Assembly (NCBI GenBank): GCA_964509505.1
Contig: CAZDYP010000015.1
Coordinates: 1-46,340, forward strand
DNA length: 46,340 bases
From: CAZDYP01 sp964509505
GTDB taxonomy: Bacteria > Chloroflexota > Anaerolineae > JACRMK01
Reading direction: 5' to 3'
Part shown: positions 23,246-30,052 of the stretch, one piece after another
How positions within the stretch are numbered: the stretch's first letter is position 1
Layout of the letters: every line of letters starts with the position of its first letter
Made by a program: the position numbers and the translations under genes
The notes under the pieces: model-generated
What the model saw: only the letters and a program-made list of their open reading frames with translations
What the model was told of the DNA's origin: nothing
The model's database searches: none

Positions 23246-25117
23246 GTGAAAAAAAAGACTTTGATGATGGCTCTGATCATCACGTTGTTGGGGTTAGCTG
23301 CTTGCGGTCCTACCGCTACTCCCACAGCAGCTCCGCCCCCCCCCACCCAAGCCGCTGCTGCGCCAACGGCGACGCGCCCACCTGCGCCACCTACCACTGC
23401 CCCGGGGGCACAAACACAACCAACCGCCGTGGTGCAACCGACAGCGGTTGCTGTGCAACCGCCCCCCAGCACGAAAGGCACCTGTGGCACGTTGCGCTTG
23501 CTGTGGTGGCAAGCAGCGACGATTTTGAATCCGCACCTCGCGCAAGGCACGAAGGACTTCGACGCCTCACGCCTTGTCTATGAGCCGCTCGCAGCGATTA
23601 ACGACAAGGGCGAACCCGATGCGCGTTATGGCCTGGCAGCGGAAGTGCCCACACTGGCGAATGGTGGCATCTCAAAAGATGGCACCACGGTCACTTGGAA
23701 GTTAAAGCAAAATGTGAAGTGGTCAGATGGCTCGACGTTCTCTGCCGACGATGTCATTTTTACCTACCAATACATGAGTGATGCGAAGACCGCGGCGACG
23801 ACAGCAGAAAGCGTTGCCGCCATCAAGACCGTCGAGAAGGTGGATGCCAACACTATCAAGATCACCTTCAAAGAGCCGCAGCCGAATCCGTATCAAGCCT
23901 TCACAGGCGCTTTGGGTATGATCATTCAAAAGAAAGCCTTCGAGAATTACATGGGTGAGAAAGCGAAGGACGCGCCTGCGAATTTGAAGCCGGTTGGCAC
24001 GGGACCTTACGTCGTCAAGGATTTCAAACCCAACGATGTCGTGACCTACGAAATCAATCCAAACTACCGCGACGCGGGTAAGCCCTGCTACAAAGAAGTG
24101 ACGTTTAAGGGCGGCGGCGATGCGACGAGCGCGGCGCGCGCTTCATTGCAGACGGGCGATGTGGATTATGCGTGGAACTTGCAAGTGGCGGCTGACGTAT
24201 TGGGTGAATTGACCAAAGGTGGCAAGGGTGAATTGGTGGTTTCGCCTAGCCCCAACGTCGAGCGCCTCCTCGTCAACCGTACGAACCCCGACGCGAAATT
24301 GGGCGACAAGCGCGGCGAACCCGATCAACCCCATCCATTTCTCACCGATTTGAAGGTGCGCCAAGCGCTGGCCGTAGCGATTCCACGCAATCAAATTGGC
24401 GGTCAGCTGTACGGCGATGGTTTGACCGGCAAGGCGACCTGCAACATCGTGACCGCTCCTCCCGCTTTTGTATCCTCGACGAAGTTCGACACCTGCTCAT
24501 TGACGGGCGACCTTGACAAAGCAAACAAATTGTTGGACGAAGCCGGCTGGGTGAAGGGGGCGGATGGCGTTCGCGCGAAGGGCGGCGTGAAGATGAACAT
24601 CCTCTTCCAAACGACTGTCAACCCTGTGCGCCAGCGCACGCAGGAAATTGTGAAGCAAGCGTGGGAGAAGCTGGGCGTCAAAGTCGAACTCAAAGCCGTG
24701 CAAGCGGGTGTCTTCTTTTCTAGTGATGTAGGCAACCCCGATACCGCCGCCAAGTTCTGGGCTGACATCGAAATGTTCACCAATGGCGCGAGCCAACCTG
24801 ACGACCAAGCGTATCTCGGCGGCTGGACGTGCGCGCAGATCAAGACCAAAGCGCAAGAGTGGCGCGGCAACAATTACGAGCGGTGGTGCAACAAAGATTA
24901 CGATGCGCTGTACGATCAATTGCAAAAGGAGCTGGATCCAGCCAAGCGTGCTGACCTTTGGAAAAAGATGAACGACAAGCTGATTGAAGACGTCGTCATC
25001 ATTCCATTAGTTGCGCGCAACTTCCCCGTGGCGGGCAAGAGCAAAGCGCTCAAGGGCGTGGTCGCCAATCCGTGGGACAGCGACCTGTGGAACGCGATTG
25101 ACTGGACAAACAAATAA
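23246..25117 (+). CDS. Family-5 solute-binding lipoprotein of a peptide ABC transporter (copy 1)
   Basis: A 623-residue lipoprotein. The GTG start follows GAGGAGGAG. Signal MKKKTLMMALIITLLGLAAC has its lipobox at LAAC; a Thr/Pro/Ala linker of about 45 residues comes next. The SBP_bac_5 domain begins LRLLWWQAATILNPHL and shows RLVYEPLA, WKLKQNVKWSDG, TADDVIF-type and VGTGPYVVKDF motifs. It captures oligopeptides or similar cationic ligands outside the membrane and hands them to the permeases at 27156 and 28252. A close paralogue follows directly. The ligand cannot be deduced. Confidence 0.9.
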   Translation: MKKKTLMMALIITLLGLAACGPTATPTAAPPPPTQAAAAPTATRPPAPPTTAPGAQTQPTAVVQPTAVAVQPPPSTKGTCGTLRLLWWQAATILNPHLAQGTKDFDASRLVYEPLAAINDKGEPDARYGLAAEVPTLANGGISKDGTTVTWKLKQNVKWSDGSTFSADDVIFTYQYMSDAKTAATTAESVAAIKTVEKVDANTIKITFKEPQPNPYQAFTGALGMIIQKKAFENYMGEKAKDAPANLKPVGTGPYVVKDFKPNDVVTYEINPNYRDAGKPCYKEVTFKGGGDATSAARASLQTGDVDYAWNLQVAADVLGELTKGGKGELVVSPSPNVERLLVNRTNPDAKLGDKRGEPDQPHPFLTDLKVRQALAVAIPRNQIGGQLYGDGLTGKATCNIVTAPPAFVSSTKFDTCSLTGDLDKANKLLDEAGWVKGADGVRAKGGVKMNILFQTTVNPVRQRTQEIVKQAWEKLGVKVELKAVQAGVFFSSDVGNPDTAAKFWADIEMFTNGASQPDDQAYLGGWTCAQIKTKAQEWRGNNYERWCNKDYDALYDQLQKELDPAKRADLWKKMNDKLIEDVVIIPLVARNFPVAGKSKALKGVVANPWDSDLWNAIDWTNK

Positions 25118-25132
25118 TCCCAACATCATGCA

Positions 25133-25156
25133 GGGGGGCGCCTTTGTGCGCCCCCC
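25133..25156 (+). other. G/C hairpin between the two binding-protein genes
   Basis: GGGGGGCGC (25133-25141), loop CTTTGT, GCGCCCCCC (25148-25156), with no T tract after it. Such a hairpin after a binding-protein gene usually stabilises the upstream mRNA end and lowers expression of downstream genes; here it lies 12 bp before the next Shine-Dalgarno sequence. Confidence 0.65.
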
Positions 25157-25185
25157 ACTTTCCTAATAAGGAGGAGGAAAAGACC

Positions 25186-27063
25186 ATGAAATCATTCAGA
25201 GGACTCAAGTATGTCAGCGGGTTACTCGTCATCGTGTTAGTGATCAGTGCGTGCGGGCCAGCAGCGACGCCTGCGCCAGCACAACCGACGACAGCCCCGC
25301 CAGCAGTCACGCAGCCGACTGCCGCTCCGACCACGGCCCCGGCTGCCCCCGTTCAACCCACTGCGGTGGTGCAACCAACCGCAGCCGCGGTGCAACCCCC
25401 CCCCAGCACGAAAGGCACCTGTGGCACGTTGCGCTTGCTGTGGTGGCAAGCCCCCACAATTTTGAATCCGCACCTCGCGCAAGGCCAGAAAGACTATGAC
25501 GCCTCCCGTCTCGTGTATGAGCCTCTAGCAGCAGTCAACGAAAAAGGCGAGCCCGACATCCGCTACGGCTTGGCAGCGGAAGTGCCAACCTTGCAGAACG
25601 GCGGCATCAGCGCCGATGGCAAGACGATTACGTGGAAACTGAAGAGCGGCGTGAAGTGGAGCGATGGTTCAGCCTTTACCGCCGACGATGTGATCTTCAC
25701 CTATCAATTTGCGAGCGACAAGGCAACGGCGGCGACCACCTCGAATAGCTACGCTGACATTGATAAGATCGAGAAGGTCAATGATACAACGGTCAAGATC
25801 ACCTGGAAGCAACCAAACCCCACACCCTATGTCGCCTTCACAGGGCTAGCAGGTTACATCATCCAGAAAAAAGCGTTCGCAGATTACATGGGCGCGAAGG
25901 CGAAGGACGCCCCGGGCAACCTCAAGCCCGTTGGCACCGGCCCCTACATTGTCAAAGAGTTCAAGCCTGGCGATGTAGTCACGTATGATCTCAACCCGAA
26001 CTATCGTGACACCAGCAAACCGTGCTTCAAAGAAGTGAACTTCAAAGGCGGCGGCGATGCGACCAGCGCCGCGCGCGCTGCTTTGCAGACGGGTGATGTG
26101 GATTGGTCTTGGAACTTGCAAGTGGCCGCCGATGTATTGGTCGAGTTAGGGAAGGGCGGCAAAGGCGAGGTTGTGATTGCGCCGGGCGCAAGTGTTGAGC
26201 GCCTGTTGCTCCAACGCACGGATGTTAGCGCTGCTTTGGGCGACAAGCGCGGTGAGCCAGTTGAAAAGGGTGGGAAGCCGCACCCGTTTTTGACCGACTT
26301 GAAGGTACGCAAGGCGTTGGCGATAGCGATCCCGCGCAACCAGATTGGCGCCGAATTGTATGGTGATGGCATGAGCGGTCGGGCGACTTGCAACATCATC
26401 GTCGCGCCGCCGGCGTTAGTGTCTAGCACGAAGTTTGATTCGTGTGATCTGAAGGGCAACATAGATCAAGCGAACAAGTGGCTGGATGAAGCGGGTTGGG
26501 TGAAGGGCGCGGATGGCATTCGCGCGAAGGGCGGCGTCAAGATGAACATCATCTATCAAACGACCGTCAATCCTGTGCGCCAGAAGACGCAGGAAATCGT
26601 GAAGCAGGCGTGGGAGAAGCTAGGTATTAAAGTTGAGTTGAAAGCCGTGCAAGCAGGCGTCTTCTTCTCTAGCGACGTGGGTAACCCCGATACTGCCGCC
26701 AAGTTCTGGACGGATGTCGAGATGTTCACCAACGGCCCCAGCCAGACCGACGACATTGGCTACGTCCGCAACCATACCTGCGCTGAGATCAAGACAAAAG
26801 ATTCTGAATGGCGCGGCAGCAACTATGACCGCTATTGCAATCCTGAATATGACAAGTTGGTTGAGCAGCTCGCCAAGGAACTGGAGCCTGCCAAGCGCGC
26901 GGCAATTTACAAACAATTGAACGACATCTTCAACAACGACGTCATCGAAATTCCATTGGTCGCGCGCAACAGCGTCAGCGGCAAGAGCAAGGCGTTGAAA
27001 GGCGTTGTGGCAAACTCGTGGGACTCCGACCTGTGGAACGTGTTGGACTGGACGAACAAGTAG
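25186..27063 (+). CDS. Family-5 solute-binding lipoprotein of a peptide ABC transporter (copy 2)
   Basis: ATG 25186 follows AAGGAGGAGG (25168-25177); the longer frame from 25144 is not used because the ribosome binding site lies inside it. 625 residues, with lipobox ISAC and a Thr/Pro/Ala linker. The protein is highly similar to copy 1 along its length (shared PPPSTKGTCGTLRLLWWQA, WVKGADG, KGGVKMNI, VGNPDTAAKFW), so it is a tandem duplication. Differences cluster in the middle, for example a small insertion near GEPVEKGGKPHP, which may change ligand preference. Confidence 0.9.
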   Translation: MKSFRGLKYVSGLLVIVLVISACGPAATPAPAQPTTAPPAVTQPTAAPTTAPAAPVQPTAVVQPTAAAVQPPPSTKGTCGTLRLLWWQAPTILNPHLAQGQKDYDASRLVYEPLAAVNEKGEPDIRYGLAAEVPTLQNGGISADGKTITWKLKSGVKWSDGSAFTADDVIFTYQFASDKATAATTSNSYADIDKIEKVNDTTVKITWKQPNPTPYVAFTGLAGYIIQKKAFADYMGAKAKDAPGNLKPVGTGPYIVKEFKPGDVVTYDLNPNYRDTSKPCFKEVNFKGGGDATSAARAALQTGDVDWSWNLQVAADVLVELGKGGKGEVVIAPGASVERLLLQRTDVSAALGDKRGEPVEKGGKPHPFLTDLKVRKALAIAIPRNQIGAELYGDGMSGRATCNIIVAPPALVSSTKFDSCDLKGNIDQANKWLDEAGWVKGADGIRAKGGVKMNIIYQTTVNPVRQKTQEIVKQAWEKLGIKVELKAVQAGVFFSSDVGNPDTAAKFWTDVEMFTNGPSQTDDIGYVRNHTCAEIKTKDSEWRGSNYDRYCNPEYDKLVEQLAKELEPAKRAAIYKQLNDIFNNDVIEIPLVARNSVSGKSKALKGVVANSWDSDLWNVLDWTNK

Positions 27064-27150
27064 TGTGCAGCGTGTAGCGAATAGCTGATAGTGAATCGTA
27101 AGCTACCACCCATGATTTGCTATCAGCTATTCGTCATTCGCCATAGGCTA
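27064..27150. repeat. Inverted heptamer array before the first permease
   Basis: GCGAATAGCTGATAG (27077-27091) faces GCTATCAGCTATTCG (27119-27133), followed by more 7-mers up to the dppB-like ATG. No Shine-Dalgarno sequence remains between the array and the start codon. Confidence 0.75.
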
Positions 27151-27155
27151 TTCAC

Positions 27156-28169
27156 ATGAACCGTTATCTCTTGCGCCGCTTATTGACTGCGATACCCACC
27201 TTGTTGGTGATCAGCTTCATCATCTTCGCCATCATTTCGCTCGCGCCCGGCGACCCATTGTCACAATTTGCGTTGAACCCTGCTGTGCCGCCCGAAGTGC
27301 GCGAGAACATCCGTAAATCGTTAGGACTCGACCAACCCATTTTCCCCGGCATTCAATGGAATAAAGAAACGGGCGCCTTTGAAGGTTTTGTGCCAGGTCG
27401 CTATCTCAAATGGGTGTGGGGCTTGGTCACCCAATTCGACTTTGGGTTCTCGTTTGCTAGTCGCCTACCCGTCATCGAGCTCATCAAGCTGCGCTTGCCC
27501 ACGACATTGTGGGTGGTTGGCACAGCGTACCTCATTAGTATTATCCTCGCGCTGCCAACGGGCATTATCTCCGCTGTTAAGCAATATTCTATCTTCGACC
27601 AAGTTTCCACGACGGTGGCGTTTGTCGGCGCGTCGTTGCCGACGTTTTTTACTGGCACCATCTTCATTCTCGTCTTTGGTGTGTGGCTCAAGTGGCTCCC
27701 ATGGATTTACGATTCGACGATTGAAATCAAGGATTTCGATTCATTCATCTTACAAATCAAGCAATCTATTTTGCCAATCATGGTGTTGGGCTTGTTCCAA
27801 ACGGCGAGCTTGATGCGCTACGTGCGCGCCTCGATGCTCGAAAATCTACCGCTCGATTACGTGCGGACAGCGCGCTCGAAAGGGCTAATGGAGCGCTTCG
27901 TCATCTGGCGGCACGTCTTACGCAACTCATTGATTCCTGTCGTAACGCTTATCGCGTTGAACGCGCCCACTGTGGTGACGGGCGCGCTCATCACTGAGCA
28001 AATTTTCCGCGTGCCGGGCATTGGCTCGCTTATCGTCACCTCCGTCGAGACGAGCGATACGCCTGTGATCATGGCGACGACCTTCATCTCGGCGGTGTTA
28101 GTCGTTTTTTTCAACATCATCGCCGACGTCATCTACGCTTTTCTTGACCCGCGCATTAAATATACCTAA
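27156..28169 (+). CDS. Peptide ABC transporter permease, DppB-like
   Basis: A 337-residue inner-membrane permease of the BPD_transp_1 family with about six helices. It starts MNRYLLRRLLTAIPTLLVIS, the classical DppB/OppB N-terminus, and has the cytoplasmic EAA loop DYVRTARSKGLMERFVIWRH near 230-250 for contact with the ATPase, plus ENIFRVPG-type TEQIFRVPGIGSL. It forms the pore with the next gene. No ATPase (DppD/DppF) is encoded in the window, so these must be shared or elsewhere. Its start is immediately preceded by a heptamer array and lacks an obvious ribosome binding site. Confidence 0.9.
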   Translation: MNRYLLRRLLTAIPTLLVISFIIFAIISLAPGDPLSQFALNPAVPPEVRENIRKSLGLDQPIFPGIQWNKETGAFEGFVPGRYLKWVWGLVTQFDFGFSFASRLPVIELIKLRLPTTLWVVGTAYLISIILALPTGIISAVKQYSIFDQVSTTVAFVGASLPTFFTGTIFILVFGVWLKWLPWIYDSTIEIKDFDSFILQIKQSILPIMVLGLFQTASLMRYVRASMLENLPLDYVRTARSKGLMERFVIWRHVLRNSLIPVVTLIALNAPTVVTGALITEQIFRVPGIGSLIVTSVETSDTPVIMATTFISAVLVVFFNIIADVIYAFLDPRIKYT

Positions 28170-28246
28170 ACTAATAGCGTATGGCAGGATAGACTCGCGC
28201 TAGCTGCCATTGGCTATCTGCTATTCGCCATTGACTATTCACAGAG
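28170..28246. repeat. Inverted heptamer array between the two permease genes
   Basis: AATAGCGTATGGCAGGATAG (28172-28191) is complementary in register to 7-mers in 28203-28243 (CTGCCATTGGCTATC, TGCTATTCGCCATT). Confidence 0.7.
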
Positions 28247-28251
28247 GACTT

Positions 28252-29265
28252 ATGGCACAGGCAACACACGCCTTACCGAAAATCGCAGCTTTCGATGAAG
28301 AACAGCTGACACGCAAACCGCGTTCGTTGTGGAACAACGCGTGGCGGCAATATCGCCACAGTCGCCCCGCCATGTTTGGCTTGGTCATCTTGATTATCAT
28401 CGTTGCAGCGACACTCGTCGGCCCGTTCATCTATACTCAAGATGAAAAAGCGATTGACTTCAAATTGAAACGGCAGCCGCCCTCGCTCCAATTTCCCTTT
28501 GGCACGAATGAAGCGGGGCAGGATCAACTGGCGCGCGCCTTGACGGGAGGGCGTATTTCCATTGCGGTTGGCACGGCGGCGATGGCGGTGGGCATCTTCT
28601 TGGGGATTGCGGTGGGCGCACTGGCAGGCTATTTTGGCGGCTATATTGATAGCTGGCTGATGCGCGTCACCGATGTGTTCTTATCGTTGCCCGGCTTGCC
28701 TGTGCTTTTGCTTACCATCTATCTGTTCCGTGAATCGTTGCGCAGTGTGTTCGGTCCGCAGTTGGGCATCTTCTTGTTGATGGTCGTCTTGATTGGCGCA
28801 TTCAATTGGATGTCGGTGGCGCGTGTGGTGCGCGCCTCGTTCCTCTCGCTCAAACAAAAAGAGTTCGTCGAAGCGGCGCACTGTATCGGGGTGAGTTCAG
28901 CTAGCGTCATGCTAAAGCATATCCTCCCCAACGTCCTCTCGCCCGTCATCGTCGCTGCGACCTTGAGCGTGGGCGCTGCCATCATTACCGAGTCCGCGCT
29001 GTCTTTCTTGGGCTTGGGCTTTCCACCCGACTTTCCGACGTGGGGCCGCATGTTGTTCGATGCTCAAGATTATTTGACGCTCTCGCCACACATCGCCTTT
29101 TTCCCGGGCTTGTTGATCTTTCTTACCGTGTTGTGTATCAATTATGTAGGNNNNNNNNNNNNNNNNNNNNNNNNNNNNNNNNNNNNNNNNNNNNNNNNNN
29201 NNNNNNNNNNNNNNNNNNNNNNNNNNNNNNNNNNNNNNNNNNNNNNNNNNTGGAATCAGGAGTGA
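28252..29265 (+). CDS. Peptide ABC transporter permease, DppC-like (3' end in assembly gap)
   Basis: ATG 28252 (MAQATHALPKIAAF) follows AGAGGACTT; the upstream in-frame ATG at 28210 is in the repeat. Typical OppC_N segment (RQYRHSRPAMFGLVILIIIV), LGTNEAGQD-type FGTNEAGQDQLARAL, EAA loop KEFVEAAHCIGVSSASVMLK and ESALSFLGLGFPPDFPTWG. The gene reaches LCINYV and then a 100-N gap (29151-29250). The family normally ends with about 12 more residues (GDGLRDALDPR), so the true stop is probably within the gap; the WNQE-stop at 29265 is an artefact of the N run length. Confidence 0.85.
   Translation: MAQATHALPKIAAFDEEQLTRKPRSLWNNAWRQYRHSRPAMFGLVILIIIVAATLVGPFIYTQDEKAIDFKLKRQPPSLQFPFGTNEAGQDQLARALTGGRISIAVGTAAMAVGIFLGIAVGALAGYFGGYIDSWLMRVTDVFLSLPGLPVLLLTIYLFRESLRSVFGPQLGIFLLMVVLIGAFNWMSVARVVRASFLSLKQKEFVEAAHCIGVSSASVMLKHILPNVLSPVIVAATLSVGAAIITESALSFLGLGFPPDFPTWGRMLFDAQDYLTLSPHIAFFPGLLIFLTVLCINYVXXXXXXXXXXXXXXXXXXXXXXXXXXXXXXXXXXWNQE
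29151..29250. other. Scaffold gap of 100 N at the end of the DppC-like gene
   Basis: Undetermined bases of conventional length; further transporter genes such as the ATPases could be hidden here. Confidence 0.98.
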
Positions 29266-29268
29266 CCT

Positions 29269-29772
29269 ATGCACGAAAATCGCCAACGCTTAATCTCTGA
29301 AATGGACCGTCTCTTCTCCGAGTTTGATCGGTTCTTTGAGGGCATCAACCCCAATGGGCGTATCTTGTCGCCGCGTCGACACGTATGGATGCCGCCAACC
29401 GATGTGTATGAGACGGGCGAGGTGATGGTCGTCAAAATTGAAATCGCGGGAATGCGTGAACAAGATTTTGACCTTGCGTATGCTAATGGCGTGCTGACTG
29501 TGTCGGGCAGACGACAAGACCCATCGAGCAAGCTCACGTACCATCGGCTCGAAATTTCTCATGGCGAATTTATGACTCAAGTGCGTATCCCGTGGCCCGT
29601 CGCCGAAGATCAAATCCAAGCCAAATATGATCTAGGCTTCTTGTTTATCATCCTCCCTAAACAGCGCAACACGATGCGTATTCCTGTGCAGATGGTCGAA
29701 CGGGCTAACCTTGAGCAGCCACTGTCTGTTGAACCTCTTGCAGAACCGCACTCCACTGAGCCAGCTAAATGA
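29269..29772 (+). CDS. Small heat-shock protein (Hsp20 / alpha-crystallin)
   Basis: A 167-residue ATP-independent holdase. ATG 29269 follows AGGAGTGACCT. The alpha-crystallin domain spans about 40-135: WMPPTDVYETGEVMVVKIEI, GMREQDFDLAYANGVLTVSG and the strand DLGFLFIILPK in place of the usual GVL..LPK. The C-terminal MRIPVQM supplies the I-x-V type anchoring motif, followed by a disordered tail. It precedes lon by 280 bp, a typical proteostasis pairing. I found no CIRCE-type HrcA operator upstream, though the scaffold gap hides most of that region. Confidence 0.92.
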   Translation: MHENRQRLISEMDRLFSEFDRFFEGINPNGRILSPRRHVWMPPTDVYETGEVMVVKIEIAGMREQDFDLAYANGVLTVSGRRQDPSSKLTYHRLEISHGEFMTQVRIPWPVAEDQIQAKYDLGFLFIILPKQRNTMRIPVQMVERANLEQPLSVEPLAEPHSTEPAK

Positions 29773-29781
29773 ATACGGGCG

Positions 29782-29867
29782 TCGCTCACCTCCAGAAAAT
29801 GCGCGTGGCGCGGCGGCAGCGTTCGCTAATGTCGCCGCACGCCAGCACCTTTTCTTAGCATGAGCGA
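29782..29867. mobile_element. MITE-like element, copy A
   Basis: Left end TCGCTCACCTCCAGAAA and right end TCTTAGCATGAGCGA. It matches copy B (41302-41400) along both ends and the core GGCGGC-GCGTT-CTAA-CGCCAGC. It lies between hsp20 and lon, in what is likely the lon promoter region; the region to 30052 shows no other feature except the lon ribosome binding site. Confidence 0.6.
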
Positions 29868-30052
29868 TGAGCGTTTCATTCTCTCACGCCCAGCATAGTT
29901 TCATTGCAACGCTTGCCTTGCTGTATGAGGACGTTGCTCGGCCACCCGTGTGGCGTGTGGCGTGTCGCGCTGGCGGCGCTAATTGTCCGCAGCGCGTCGT
30001 AGGACGATGGGTGGCTATCAATCGCTTCCATGACGTTGATTTTGGAGGTCGC

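Noticed and set aside
29251..29265. DppC C-terminus WNQE
   Set aside because: It depends on the arbitrary length of the 100-N gap; family members end about 12 residues after the last sequenced codons.
29782..30052. CIRCE/HrcA operator before lon
   Set aside because: No TTAGCACTC-N9-GAGTGCTAA-like sequence is present; the inverted sequence there belongs to a MITE-like element.
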